Assembly (NCBI RefSeq): GCF_003012745.1
Contig: NZ_PXYK01000005.1
Location: 218,434 to 282,433 of the forward strand
Reading direction: 5' to 3'
Length of the DNA: 64,000 nt
From: Kumtagia ephedrae
GTDB taxonomy: Bacteria; Pseudomonadota; Alphaproteobacteria; Rhizobiales; Rhizobiaceae
Made by a program: the position numbers and the translations under genes. Positions 33,594 to 44,700 of this stretch are shown here, piece after piece. Under the pieces are notes generated by a model that had not been told where the DNA came from, did no database searches, and was given only the letters and a program-made list of their open reading frames with translations. Positions within the stretch are counted from its first letter, which is position 1; every line of letters starts with the position of its first letter.

Positions 33594-34724
33594 CTACTCG
33601 GCCGCGTCGCGGATCAGCACCGGACGGCCTCCGTCCGACTGCCGCTCGACCGCCGGGGCGAAGCGGAAATCGAGGTCGCGGCTGACGAGGCGCTCGACGC
33701 CGGCGGCGGCGTCGGCCAGCGCCTGGCGATAGGCCGTGATGGAGCGGGCGAACACGTTGTAGATGACGACCGCGGGTATGGCCGCGACCAGCCCGATCGC
33801 CGTCGCCAGCAGCGCCTCGGCGATGCCCGGCGCCACGACGGCGAGGTTGGTGGTCTGCGCTTCCGATATGCCGATGAAGGAATTCATGATGCCCCATACC
33901 GTGCCGAACAGGCCGACGAAGGGGGCGGTCGAGCCGATGGTGGCGAGCACGCCGGTGCCCTTGGTCATCCTGCGCCCGGCCAGCGCCTGGATACGGCCGA
34001 GCCGCGAGTTCACGCGTTCCTTGAGACCGTGAGACGACGCGTGCTGCAGCGCCCCGGCGGAGAGGCCGACCTCTTCCGCCGCCGCCCGGACCAGCTCCGC
34101 GCCCGGGCCGCCGCGCTTGCTGACCTCGGTCACCGCCTCGTCGAGCGTCCTGACCGAGCCGAGCACCCGCAGCACGCCGCGCAGCCGCGTCTTGGCGCCG
34201 GCGATCTCCAGCGACTTGGCCAGCCACACCGTCCAAGTGACCAGCGAGGCGAAGGCAAGGCCGATCATCACCGCCTTGACCACCCAGTCGGCCGCCATGA
34301 ACATGCCCCAGGGCGAAAGGTCGTGCGGCAGCGTGGAATTTGCAGCCTCGTCCTCGACGGCCACCGTAGCGCCCTCTCCCGCTGCAACCGGATCGGCCGG
34401 CGCGGTCGTCGGCGCGACGCCATCTACCGCCGTCCCGCCTGCAGCGGGCTCGGCAGCGACCGGCGCCTGCGCGTCCGGAGCTACCTGCGGCTGGCTTAGC
34501 CGTTCCTGCGTGGGGGCCGGCGCCGGCGCGGCGCCGGGCTGGTCGACCTGCGGCGTTGCCGTCGGCTGCGACGGCGCCTCCACTGCAGGCCGCGGATTGG
34601 CTTGCGGCGTGCCGCCGGCATCCTGAGCCACGGCGTGGCCGGCGGACATCAGAAGCGCCGCGGTCAGGGCTGCCCTCAACACACTCGGCAGTTGCACTCG
34701 CTGTCCGCCCGGAAAACAGATCAT
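33594..34724 (-). CDS. exbB: Biopolymer transport protein ExbB with long N-terminal extension
   Basis: This MotA/TolQ/ExbB-family proton-channel subunit has 376 aa. A signal peptide ([21 protein letters not shown]) leads into an Ala/Pro/Gln-rich periplasmic segment of about 110 residues. Three helices and the conserved [17 protein letters not shown] and [26 protein letters not shown] motifs follow. The long extension is typical of rhizobial and Pseudomonas ExbB. ATG 34724 follows GAGGTCACG. First gene of exbB-exbD-tonB. Confidence 0.93.
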   Translation of the reverse strand: MICFPGGQRVQLPSVLRAALTAALLMSAGHAVAQDAGGTPQANPRPAVEAPSQPTATPQVDQPGAAPAPAPTQERLSQPQVAPDAQAPVAAEPAAGGTAVDGVAPTTAPADPVAAGEGATVAVEDEAANSTLPHDLSPWGMFMAADWVVKAVMIGLAFASLVTWTVWLAKSLEIAGAKTRLRGVLRVLGSVRTLDEAVTEVSKRGGPGAELVRAAAEEVGLSAGALQHASSHGLKERVNSRLGRIQALAGRRMTKGTGVLATIGSTAPFVGLFGTVWGIMNSFIGISEAQTTNLAVVAPGIAEALLATAIGLVAAIPAVVIYNVFARSITAYRQALADAAAGVERLVSRDLDFRFAPAVERQSDGGRPVLIRDAAE

Positions 34725-34889
34725 CGTGACCTCGCTCTCGCCCTTGCTGCTGCGAAACGCGGCTTTGTCGCGGTAGCCGCGAGCCGACACCAGCGCTATT
34801 CGCGCCGCAAAAGCCCGCCATCCCCGTCGGAACACGGCGAACCCTTCGTCAAGCCATGATCGCCTTGACGGGCGGGGACGTAACATTCC

Positions 34890-34904
34890 TGACTAATCCA
34901 TTCA
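34890..34904. promoter_or_regulatory. Candidate RirA iron-responsive box
   Basis: TGACTAATCCATTCA fits the TGA-N9-TCA iron-responsive (IRO) pattern bound by RirA in rhizobia, 166 bp upstream of exbB. The pattern is short and could be chance; gene context (TonB energy system) favours it. The rest of 34725-35054 shows no gene. Confidence 0.3.
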
Positions 34905-35054
34905 ACAATTATTTGGCTGAACTATTCCCACCTGACCGCCTCCCCCCGGCAGAAGTCCGCCTGCGCCGGTCCTCGGTCCTTCCCATTCACCAAAAAGTGC
35001 AACCCGGCGTCGCACCGGCTGCTTCGGCACAGATGCGAGCTGCCGACCTCCCAG

Positions 35055-35756
35055 TCAGCCGCCCGCGCGCGAGCGGGCCGCGACCTTCATCCGGTAGAGC
35101 GGACGCAATATCTCGCGCGCCAGCTTGTCCAGCAGCGGCCGCTTCTTCCTCTGGATGGTGCTGCCGCCGAGCGTCGCCGAGATCTCCCGGACCCCGCTCG
35201 GCTCGACGCTGAGCGGGGAAAGACCGGTGACCCAGCTCATCTGGGCTGTCGTGTCGACGGGCCGGTCGAATCGTTCGGTGGCGGCAAGCAGCCGGCCGGC
35301 GGCGTCCCGTCCGATGAGTTGCGCGGCCATGCGCAGCCCGACCGGGTTCGGCCGGATGATGCGAAGCCCGTCGGCGGCGAAGACCTCCGGCCCGCGCTCC
35401 CTCCCCTCCTGCACCGGGAAGCGGATGAGATCGCCGGGCCGAAGACACGCGCGCGCCGCGGCGAAGGCCGCCGGAAAGCCCGGCTCCAATGCGACGTCGT
35501 CCTCGAGCACCAGTCCGGCATCGAGTCCCTGGTCGACGATGGACCGCCAGGCCTCACGATGCGACAGGAAGCAGGCGATCTCGCTCCGCGACAGCGCGAA
35601 GGGATAACGTGGTCGATGCAGGTGCCTGCGGTAGACGCGATCGATGTCCGCGTCGCTCAGATCCAGCGCATCCACGGCGTCCATGACCTCGACCGGCACC
35701 GGCAGTCCTGCCGCGAGCCGCTGCACCTGCGGCTGGCGATCGTGCGCGCGCCGCAA
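35055..35756 (-). CDS. Glycosyltransferase family 25 (LPS-type), start unclear
   Basis: GT25 features: ALSRSEIACFLSHREAWRSIVDQGLDAGLVLEDDVAL with the metal/sugar motif EDD, then DLIRFPVQE and GLRMAAQLIGRDAAGRLL. The family adds galactose or glucose to lipopolysaccharide cores. The conserved first strand IKAFIIHL is encoded just upstream (35757-35780) in the same frame, but no ATG, GTG or TTG is found before it in frame. TTG 35756 is therefore only a formal start, and the real one may be an unusual codon such as CTG at 35822. About 234 residues are shown. Confidence 0.75.
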   Translation of the reverse strand: MRRAHDRQPQVQRLAAGLPVPVEVMDAVDALDLSDADIDRVYRRHLHRPRYPFALSRSEIACFLSHREAWRSIVDQGLDAGLVLEDDVALEPGFPAAFAAARACLRPGDLIRFPVQEGRERGPEVFAADGLRIIRPNPVGLRMAAQLIGRDAAGRLLAATERFDRPVDTTAQMSWVTGLSPLSVEPSGVREISATLGGSTIQRKKRPLLDKLAREILRPLYRMKVAARSRAGG

Positions 35757-35966
35757 GTGGATGATGAACGCCTTGATGCCGCCTGCCGGGGCGGGAATGG
35801 CTGTGTCGTCGACCTGGATCAGGGTCAGCTCCGCTGGGATCGAGGCCGGCCTATAGCATGGAACGGGGCCGAGGAGACAAGCCGGTCCGCCAGCCCACGA
35901 GCTGCGGTGCGACGCCGACCTTTGAAGGGGCGGCCGTTCTTTCCGAGGGGCTGCTGCGCCTCCGCC

Positions 35967-36998
35967 TCAGCCACGTTTGTGCTGCATCTCCTTGACGACG
36001 ACGTCGCCGTCGAGAACCACGGGCTCGTCGTCCAGGAACAGCGAGCAGTTGCGCATCGGGATGTCGAGATGGCAGGCGGTGTCGTTCGGTCCGCCGAGCT
36101 CGTTGTTGGGGCCGGTCGAGAACATCACGTTGCCGTAAAACGAGCGCGGTTCCATGCCCATACCGCCGGGGAACTCGCCCGGCACCATGCGATGCCACTT
36201 GGCGTCGGGGTTCAGGCCCCAGCCGACATGGCTCATGCCCTTGCCGCGGGGATCGTCGAAGGCGTCCATGTAGGACTTGACGAGTTCGGCGTCGAGGCCG
36301 CCGCGGATATCGGTGATCCAGCCCTTCTCGATCGTGTAGACGATCGGATCGCGGACATAGATGTTCTGCGGCAGCAGGATGTCGCCCGGCGCCACCACGA
36401 TCGTGCCGTCGACGCCGTCGTCGTCGCCGCCGGTGAACACGAAGCCCGAAGGCCAGTGGTCCCAGCGGCCCGGCTCGTCGGTGCAGGCATATTCCGTGAC
36501 CGCCGGATAGGTGTTGAGCTTGTAGGTGACGTCGGTCCCGTGCGGCGAGGTGATGCGCATCACCTTCGCCTTCGACAGGAGATGGCCGGCGAACTCGACG
36601 CGCTCGCGCAGCGCCTTGCTCGGCAGCATCCGGGCAAGCAGTTCCGGCGGCTCGACCGCCGTCAGGATGCGCGTGCCCGCCGCCTGGATGGCCATCTGCT
36701 CCGGGCTGAACAGCAGGAAGATGCAGTCGATCAGCATGTCGGCGGCCTTCAGCGCCTCGACAGCCTCCGGCATAGCCGCCAGGCCGGTCTTGCCCACCGC
36801 CCAGGCGCCCGCAGGCGGCACGGCCGGCAGGCGCATGTGATACATCTTCGCACCGAGACGCTGGCCGGCCGCCATGAAGGCGTCGGCATAGTCGAGGCGC
36901 TCGTTGCCCTGGGTGAGCACGATGAGCCGCTCGCCTTCATGCACGCCCGACATCTTGAGTTGATGCAGGCAGATCTCCGTAAAGCTGAACTGATCCAT
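35967..36998 (-). CDS. nicX: 2,5-dihydroxypyridine 5,6-dioxygenase
   Basis: This protein has 343 aa and matches Pseudomonas putida NicX over its length: YAVTEYACTDEPGRWDHWPSGFVFTGG, GISHIGWGL-like GMSHVGWGLNPDAKW, FYGNVMFSTGPNNELGG and CHLDIPMRNCSLFLDD. The His and His-x-Asp positions known to hold Fe(II) are kept. It opens 2,5-dihydroxypyridine to N-formylmaleamate. The start follows AGGAGAACCAGA. Last gene of the nicC-D-E-F-X operon. Confidence 0.93.
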   Translation of the reverse strand: MDQFSFTEICLHQLKMSGVHEGERLIVLTQGNERLDYADAFMAAGQRLGAKMYHMRLPAVPPAGAWAVGKTGLAAMPEAVEALKAADMLIDCIFLLFSPEQMAIQAAGTRILTAVEPPELLARMLPSKALRERVEFAGHLLSKAKVMRITSPHGTDVTYKLNTYPAVTEYACTDEPGRWDHWPSGFVFTGGDDDGVDGTIVVAPGDILLPQNIYVRDPIVYTIEKGWITDIRGGLDAELVKSYMDAFDDPRGKGMSHVGWGLNPDAKWHRMVPGEFPGGMGMEPRSFYGNVMFSTGPNNELGGPNDTACHLDIPMRNCSLFLDDEPVVLDGDVVVKEMQHKRG

Positions 36999-37029
36999 TC
37001 TGGTTCTCCTAGAGTGCGTGCCCTGCGGC

Positions 37030-37662
37030 TCAGTGCCGGTTCCCGAGATAGTCGAGCGCCTCGTCGAGACGGACGACGTCGCCATATTTGGAATCGATGT
37101 CGAAGAGGTTCGCCTCGTGCGGACCATCGTGCCGGTCGCCGACGCAGTCGCGCACGACGATGACGCGGAACCCGTGCTGCACCCCGTCGACAGCGCTCGC
37201 GCGGATGCAGCCGCTGGTCGAACAACCCGCCAGGATAAGCGTGTCGATGCCCTGTGCGTGCAGCATCGGCGCAAGGCTGGTGCCGAAGAAGGCGCTAGCA
37301 TATTGCTTGGTGAAGACGGGCTCGCCGGCGGCCGGCTCGACGCCTTCGCAGAACTCGGCGAGCGGATTGCCGGGGACCATGGCGGCCATCACCGGGCTCT
37401 TCTTCACCCACATGCCGCCGTCGGCGCAGCCGGGTGCGTGATAGAGGATGTTGGTGTGGACGACCGGCGTCTGCGTGCGCCGGGCCATCGCCAGCAGCGC
37501 CGGCGTCCGCGCCACGGCGGCGACGACGCCCGGCGCGTACAGCGGCGCGCCTTCGGTGGTGTAGGCCTTCATGAAGTCGATGACGAGCACGGCCGGACTC
37601 TTGCCGAAGCCGATGCGGTTGCCCCAGACTCCCTGGTAGTTGTCCTGCGCCGACTGGCTCAT
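37030..37662 (-). CDS. nicF: Maleamate amidohydrolase
   Basis: This isochorismatase-fold amidase has 210 aa. Catalytic Asp in VLVIDFMKAYT, Lys in FTKQYASAFFGT and Cys in LILAGCSTSGCIRASAVD are visible. The sequence and neighbourhood identify NicF, which hydrolyses maleamate to maleate and ammonia. The ATG follows GAGGAGGAGCAGGCG. Confidence 0.9.
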   Translation of the reverse strand: MSQSAQDNYQGVWGNRIGFGKSPAVLVIDFMKAYTTEGAPLYAPGVVAAVARTPALLAMARRTQTPVVHTNILYHAPGCADGGMWVKKSPVMAAMVPGNPLAEFCEGVEPAAGEPVFTKQYASAFFGTSLAPMLHAQGIDTLILAGCSTSGCIRASAVDGVQHGFRVIVVRDCVGDRHDGPHEANLFDIDSKYGDVVRLDEALDYLGNRH

Positions 37663-37675
37663 CGCCTGCTCCTCC

Positions 37676-38431
37676 TCAATAGGCGCCCGACAGCAGCGCG
37701 CCGGCGCCCGGTACGATCGGCGCCAGCTCCAGCGCCTTCAGCATCTGGTAGGTGGTCGCGATGGCCGCCGTCACCACCGGTTTGCCGGTCATCGCCTCGA
37801 CGCGGGCGACGCTGGCCAGCGACGGCATCTGCACGCAGGCCGAAAGCACGACCGCATCGACGCCCGACGTGTCGAGCCCCTGCACGATGCCCGGCAGGTT
37901 TGCCGGATCGTGCGCCGCCACCTCGAGGTTGTTGGATATCTCGAGCGCCTTGTGGGTGACGACCTCGACGCCCTCGGCTTCGATATAGTCGATCACCATC
38001 CTGGTCAGCGGCTTCATGTAGGGCGCGACCAGCGCGATGCGCCTGGCTCCCATGACGCCCAGCGCATCGACCAGGGCGCCGGCGCTGGTGACCACCGGCG
38101 CGGCCGCCTCGTTCGCCACGGTGACGGCATGCAGGCGCTTCTCGCTCTCGCGGTGATAGCCGTGGCCCATCGACATGATGGCGACGAGGCAGGCATAACC
38201 GAGCACGTCGACGCGCGCGTCGGACAGCTCCAGCGCGCAGCGGTCGGACTGGGCGTCCATGGCGGCCAGCTCGTCCTTGGTTACGTGCTTCATGCGCATG
38301 CGCGCGGAGTGGAAGGTGAAGCGCTCCGGCAGGATGAGCTGGCGCGCCGCCAGCATCGCCGGGATCTCCGTCTCCATGGTGATGTTGGAGCTGGGGACGA
38401 TCTGGCCGATGCGATAATGGGTCTTGTTCAT
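37676..38431 (-). CDS. nicE: Maleate cis-trans isomerase
   Basis: This protein has 251 aa of the Asp/Glu racemase superfamily. The two active-site cysteines lie in DVLGYACLVAIMSMG and AVVLSACVQMPS. The start MNKTHYRIGQIVPSSNITMETEIP is typical of maleate isomerases. It converts maleate to fumarate, the last nic step, feeding the TCA cycle. The ATG follows CAGGAGCTGATTC; nicD ends 3 bp upstream. Confidence 0.92.
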   Translation of the reverse strand: MNKTHYRIGQIVPSSNITMETEIPAMLAARQLILPERFTFHSARMRMKHVTKDELAAMDAQSDRCALELSDARVDVLGYACLVAIMSMGHGYHRESEKRLHAVTVANEAAAPVVTSAGALVDALGVMGARRIALVAPYMKPLTRMVIDYIEAEGVEVVTHKALEISNNLEVAAHDPANLPGIVQGLDTSGVDAVVLSACVQMPSLASVARVEAMTGKPVVTAAIATTYQMLKALELAPIVPGAGALLSGAY

Positions 38432-38434
38432 GAA

Positions 38435-39247
38435 TCAGCTCCTGACCGGAATGCTTGAGCCAAGCAGCGTGTTGACCGCGGCGATGAAACCTCCGAGGTC
38501 GTCCCACGGGATCATGTGCCCGGCATTGTCGACCTTGGTCATGGCGATAGACGGGTTGAGCCGCTCTATCTCCGCACGGTCGACGTCTTCGATCACGCCG
38601 CCGCGTCCGGCGACCATCAGGCTGGCTTCCACCGGCAGGCCTGGCAGATCCTTGTGGAAATCGTCGTCGTGGAAATCGTTGAAGGCCTTGACGATGGCCG
38701 GCTCGTAGCAGGTGTGCAGCCATTCGGCGCGCAGCGCCCGCTGCTCCTCCGTCCAGGTCGGGCAGAAGGCGCGCATGCCCTCCGCATCCGTACCGGCGGT
38801 GGCCAGCCGGATGGAATCGACATACCAGGGCAGCTTGGAGGGATAGGAGCGCCGTCCTGGGCCGGAGACCGGCGGATCGACCATCACCAGGCGGGCGATG
38901 CCCGAAGCCTGCGCATGGGCCGCGCGCGCGCCGATGCGGGCACCCATCGAGTGGCCGAGCACCGTCGCGTCCCGCAGTTCCAGCGCCTGGATGAAGGCAA
39001 CCAGATCGGCCGCCATGGCGTCGGTGCCATAGTCGAGATCGGGTCCGCTCGACGACAGGCCACGGCCTCGCACGTCGAGCACATGTACGTCGAAGGCCTC
39101 CGCCAGCCGCTCGGCCACGAAGCCCCAGGTGATCGCCGGACTGGTGATGCCCGGCACGACGACGAGGGGAGCGCCCTGCCCTGCATAGCGCAGAAAATGC
39201 TGGCGGATGCCATTGGCGGAAACGTTGTGGCCGGTGGGAGCAGTCAT
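38435..39247 (-). CDS. nicD: N-formylmaleamate deformylase
   Basis: This alpha/beta hydrolase has 270 aa: VVVPGITSPAITWGF, LDVRGRGLSSSGPDLDYGTDAMAADL, nucleophile elbow VLGHSMGARIGA (Ser), and the late His in KVDNAGHMIPWDD. It matches NicD, which removes formate from N-formylmaleamate. The start follows GAGGAGAGTGACC. Confidence 0.9.
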   Translation of the reverse strand: MTAPTGHNVSANGIRQHFLRYAGQGAPLVVVPGITSPAITWGFVAERLAEAFDVHVLDVRGRGLSSSGPDLDYGTDAMAADLVAFIQALELRDATVLGHSMGARIGARAAHAQASGIARLVMVDPPVSGPGRRSYPSKLPWYVDSIRLATAGTDAEGMRAFCPTWTEEQRALRAEWLHTCYEPAIVKAFNDFHDDDFHKDLPGLPVEASLMVAGRGGVIEDVDRAEIERLNPSIAMTKVDNAGHMIPWDDLGGFIAAVNTLLGSSIPVRS

Positions 39248-39258
39248 GGTCACTCTCC

Positions 39259-40428
<1,170 letters not shown>

Positions 40429-40463
40429 TCACGCAACGAGTACGGCCAACAGACGAATATTTC

Positions 40464-40477
40464 AAGTGTCTACACTT
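40464..40477. promoter_or_regulatory. NicR operator candidate 1 (nicC side)
   Basis: AAGTG-TCTA-CACTT, a perfect 5-4-5 inverted repeat (also AAGTGT-CT-ACACTT), 57 bp upstream of nicC in the promoter zone. Confidence 0.55.
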
Positions 40478-40595
40478 TTTTCTGCTTCAGATTTGCTCCT
40501 CACCGGCGAACATCTTGGAAGCGAGACCCTTGCAAATCGCACTGATTCGCATCATGAATTTCGAGAGATCGACAGGGCATCGTAAAACACGATTA

Positions 40596-40609
40596 AAGTG
40601 ATTGCACTC
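40596..40609. promoter_or_regulatory. NicR operator candidate 2 (nicR side)
   Basis: AAGTG-ATTG-CACTC repeats the same half-sites and spacing as the copy at 40464, within TTAAAGTG...CACTCTTTA. The remainder of the 370-bp gap shows no gene. Confidence 0.5.
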
Positions 40610-40777
40610 TTTATGAAAGGCTGGGCCGAGTGAAGGTCGTCGACATGCGCCATAACGCGATGCGCATGGGCCGGGCAGCAGGGCATTGCCGCGCGCCGGC
40701 GCACATTGACGGCCGCTCGCGTTCGGCGCTTCATGCCTGGATCGCTGAAGGTGCCGCGGAAAGCGACGGAAACGAGA

Positions 40778-41242
40778 ATGCTCGGGAAACAGGATGCAGG
40801 GCAGCCAGACAACGAATACGCCTTTTCAGAGCAGATCGGCTATCTCCTGCGTCGCGCCTATCAGAAGCACCTGGCGATCTTCCAGGCAAACGCCTCCGAT
40901 CCGCAGCTGACGTCGGTGCAGTTCGCGACGCTTTGTGCCCTCAAGGACCGCGGGCCGCAGTCGCAGGGGGAGCTGGTCCGCTCGACCGCGATCGACCAGG
41001 CGACCATCCGGGGCATCATCGCGCGCCTGCAGGCGCGCTCGCTGGTCGCGCTTGGCGAGGACCCCTCGGATGCCCGCAAGGTCATCGTGACGATCACGGA
41101 AGAAGGCAGGACCGTTCTCGATGCGATGATCCCCTGCGCCCGCAGGATCAGCGAATTGACCGTGGAGCGGCTCAACCCGGCAGAACGGCTGGCGCTGATG
41201 CACACTCTGCGGCAGATCATCGGAACCGACACGCTCGAGTAA
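40778..41242 (+). CDS. nicR: MarR-family regulator NicR
   Basis: This protein has 154 aa. MarR winged helix: LTSVQFATLCALKDRGPQSQGELVRSTAIDQATIRGIIARLQARSLVALGEDPSDARKVIVTITEEG. It corresponds to NicR of P. putida, which represses nic genes until 6-hydroxynicotinate binds. ATG 40778 has only a weak ribosome site. nicA begins 31 bp after its stop, so nicRAB is likely one transcript. Confidence 0.85.
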   Translation: MLGKQDAGQPDNEYAFSEQIGYLLRRAYQKHLAIFQANASDPQLTSVQFATLCALKDRGPQSQGELVRSTAIDQATIRGIIARLQARSLVALGEDPSDARKVIVTITEEGRTVLDAMIPCARRISELTVERLNPAERLALMHTLRQIIGTDTLE

Positions 41243-41273
41243 CGATTCCGGGCCACATGCCAGAGCCGCAGCC

Positions 41274-41762
41274 ATGACGGTCGAACTTCTGGTCAACGGC
41301 GAGCGGGTCGAGGTCGAGGCCTCCCCGCAGACGCCGCTGCTCTACGTCCTGCGCAACGATCTTGCCCTCAACGGTCCCAAATATGGCTGCGGCCTCGGCG
41401 AATGCGGCGCCTGCGCGGTGCTGGTCGCGGACCGCGCGGTTCGCTCGTGCGCCGTCCCGCTTTCGGCCCTGAAGGGCCGGCCGGTCACGACGCTGGAGGG
41501 CCTGGGGACCCGCGAAAGGCCCCACCCGGTCCAGTCCGCCTTCATTGCCCGGAACGCGGCGCAATGCGGCTACTGCCTGAACGGCATGATCATCGCCACG
41601 GTCGCCCTGCTGCGCCGCACGAACAATCCGAGCGAGAGCGAGATCCGGGAGGCGTTGCGCCACCACCTATGCCGCTGCGGCACGCATCTGGAGATCCTGG
41701 ACGCCGTGCGCGCCGCGGCGCGAGCCGGCAGCCCGGACGAAACGCATCGGGACCATCCATGA
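41274..41762 (+). CDS. nicA: Nicotinate dehydrogenase, 2Fe-2S subunit
   Basis: This protein has 162 aa with two [2Fe-2S] clusters: the plant-ferredoxin-type set Cys39, Cys44, Cys47 (YGCGLGECGACAVL) and the second set in AQCGYCLNGMII and HHLCRCGTHLEI. This is the small subunit of a xanthine-oxidase-family hydroxylase. With NicB it hydroxylates nicotinate at C6. The stop overlaps the nicB start (ATGA). Confidence 0.93.
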   Translation: MTVELLVNGERVEVEASPQTPLLYVLRNDLALNGPKYGCGLGECGACAVLVADRAVRSCAVPLSALKGRPVTTLEGLGTRERPHPVQSAFIARNAAQCGYCLNGMIIATVALLRRTNNPSESEIREALRHHLCRCGTHLEILDAVRAAARAGSPDETHRDHP

Positions 41763-44700
41763 AGCAGCCCCGCGAAAAGCCGATCTCAGCCTATCTGGGC
41801 GACGCCGACATGCTCACCGTCACGCGGGTCTCGGATACCGGTCGGGAGGAGCTTTTCGTCGCCATCGGCGCCGACGGGAAGGTGCGCGCCTTCAACGGCC
41901 ATGTCGACCTCGGCACGGGCATCCGCACCGCCCTGGCTCAGATCGTCGCGGAAGAGCTGGACGTGCCGTTCCAGGCCGTCGAGATGGTGCTCGGCGCCAC
42001 CGAGGCGGCCCCGAACCAGGGTCCGACGATCGCCAGCGAGACGATCCAGGTCACGGCGATTCCGCTTCGTCAGGCTGCCGCCACCGCCCGGGCGCATCTG
42101 GTGCGGCTTGCCGCCGAACAGCTCGACTGCGTGCCGGACGACCTGCTGGTCGAGGACGGCGTGGTCCGGCCGAGGGCGGAAAGCAATCGCTTCGCCCGTT
42201 ATGGCGACCTCATCGCCGGCCGTGGCATCCGCCTGCGCCTGGATGCGGGCGCAGCCCTCAAGGCAAGTTCGGCCTACCGTGTGGTCGGCCGCGCGCAACC
42301 GCGCATCGACCTTCCCGAGAAGGCCACCGGCGCCTTCACCTATGTGCACGACGTGCGGCTGCCCGGCATGCTGCACGGCCGGGTGATCCGGCCGCCTTAT
42401 GCCGGCTTCGACCACGGCCCTCACGTTGGCGCGAGCCTTGCGGGCGTGGATGAGGGATCGGTCGCGGACGTTCCGGGCCTGGTCTGCGTCGTGACGATCG
42501 GCGATTTCGTCGGCGTCGTCGCCACACGCGAGGAGAATGCGATCCTCGCCATGCAGAAGCTGAAGGTCACCTGGCGCGACATCCCCGCCATCCCCGACCT
42601 GAACCGTCCCGAGGAAGCCATCCGCGACAATCCGGCGACGCCCCGCAAGCTGGCCGACCGGGGCGACGTGGAGCGCGCGCTGAAGGGCGTCGGCGACATC
42701 ATGAACCGCAGCTATGTCTGGCCCTTCCAGATGCACGGATCGATCGGTCCCTCCTGCGCGGTCGCCGACTGGCGGCCCGACGGGCTGACGGTCTGGTCGG
42801 GTACCCAGAACCCGTTCCCGATGCGCAGCGACCTGTCGCGCCTGATGGACATGCCGGAGGACCTGATCGTCGTCGAACGGCTCGAGGCCGCCGGCTGCTA
42901 CGGCCGCAACTGCGCCGACGACGTGACGGCCGACGCCGCCCTGCTCTCACGCGCCGCGGGCAAGCCGGTGCGCGTGCAGCTGACGCGCGAGCAGGAGCAC
43001 GGCTGGGAGCCCAAGGGAGCGGGCCAGGTCATCGACGTGCGCGGCGGTCTCGACCTCGAAGGCGGCCCGGCCGCCTACGAGTTCGAGACACGCTACCCCT
43101 CGAACCTCGCGCCGACGCTGCCGCTCATTCTCACCGGCAAGATCCCGCCCGTCGCCGGCGTCGCGCAGATGGGCGACCGGACAGCAATTCCGCCCTACGC
43201 ATACGCCAACATGCGGGTGACGGTGCACGACATGCCGCCGATCGCGCGCGCTTCGTGGTTCCGCGGCGTTTCGGCCATGCCGAACAGTTTCGCGCACGAA
43301 TCCTTCATCGACGAGCTGGCGACGGCCGCGGGTGTCGATCCGATCGAATACCGCCTGCGCTACCTGCATGATCCGCGCGCCGTCGACCTTGTCCGCGCAG
43401 TCGCGGAACGGGCGAACTGGCAGCCGCACACCGGGCCGTTCTCGCATGGCGGCGACGGCGACATCCTCTACGGCCGGGGTTTCGCCTATGCCGTCTACGT
43501 GCACGGCACCTTCCCCGGAACGGCGGCCGCCTGGTCGGCCTGGGTCGCCGACGTGGCGGTCAACAGGAAAACCGGCGAGATCGCCGTCACCAGGGTCGTC
43601 TGCGGTCAGGACACCGGCCAGGTCGTCAATCCCGACGGTGTCCGGCACCAGATCCATGGCAACGTCATCCAGTCCACCAGCCGCGTCCTCAAGGAGGAGG
43701 TGAACTTCTCCGCCGACGCCGTGCAGAGCCTCGAATGGGGAGCCTACCCGATCCTGCGGTTCCCGGAGGTGCCGCAGGTGGACGTGCTCATGGTGCCGAG
43801 GCCGGACGAACCGCCGCTTGGTGCGGGCGAATCGGCCTCCGTGCCCAGCGCCGCGGCCATCACCAACGCGATCTTCGATGCGACCGGCGTGCGCTTTCGC
43901 GAGCTGCCGCTGACCCCGGAGCGTGTGCGCGCGGCGCTCAACCCGCTGCCCCCGGCCCCGACGCAGGAGAAGCCTAAATTCGCCCGCCGCCGGGTTGCCG
44001 GACCGTTGGTCGGCGCTTTTGCCGGGGCTCTGGCGCTGGGCGCGGCGGTCCTGCCATGGCGCGCGCCGATCGCACCGGTCGAGCGCCCCGCCTCCGACAT
44101 GTTCTCGGCCGCCGCCATCGAGCGTGGGCGGCTGGCCGCCGCCGCGGGTGCCTGCAATGTCTGCCACATCGGAAATGACGGGCTGGCCTTCGCCGGGGGA
44201 CGCGCGCTCGAAACCCCCTTCGGCGTCGTCCATGCCCCCAACATCACGCCGCATCCGGAGGCCGGCATCGGCGCCTGGTCCTATCCCGCCTTCGAGCGGG
44301 CGATGCGACAGGGCGTGAGCCGCGACGGCAGCCACCTCTACCCGGCCCATCCCTATACGTCCTTCGCCAAGGCGAGCGAGAGCGATCTCCAGGCCCTCTA
44401 TGCTTATCTCATGCAGCAGCCGGCATCCCCCCGGAAGGTGCCGCAGACCGAATTGCGGTTCCCCTTCAACGTCCGTCCCCTGATGGCAGGCTGGAACGCG
44501 CTTTATCTATCCTCCTCGCCGGTCCCGAAGGATGCAAGCCGCGGCGCGGCATGGAACCGGGGTGCCGAACTGGTCGAAGGGCTCGGCCACTGCAGCGCCT
44601 GCCACTCGGAGCGCAACATCCTCGGCGCGGAGGTGAAAGGCGACCGGCACCTTGGCGGCGGCTATGCCGACGGCTGGCATGCGCCGGCGCTGACCGCCCT

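Noticed and set aside
35319..37163. A 614-codon open frame on the plus strand
   Set aside because: It crosses the glycosyltransferase and nicX in antisense and has no family motif.
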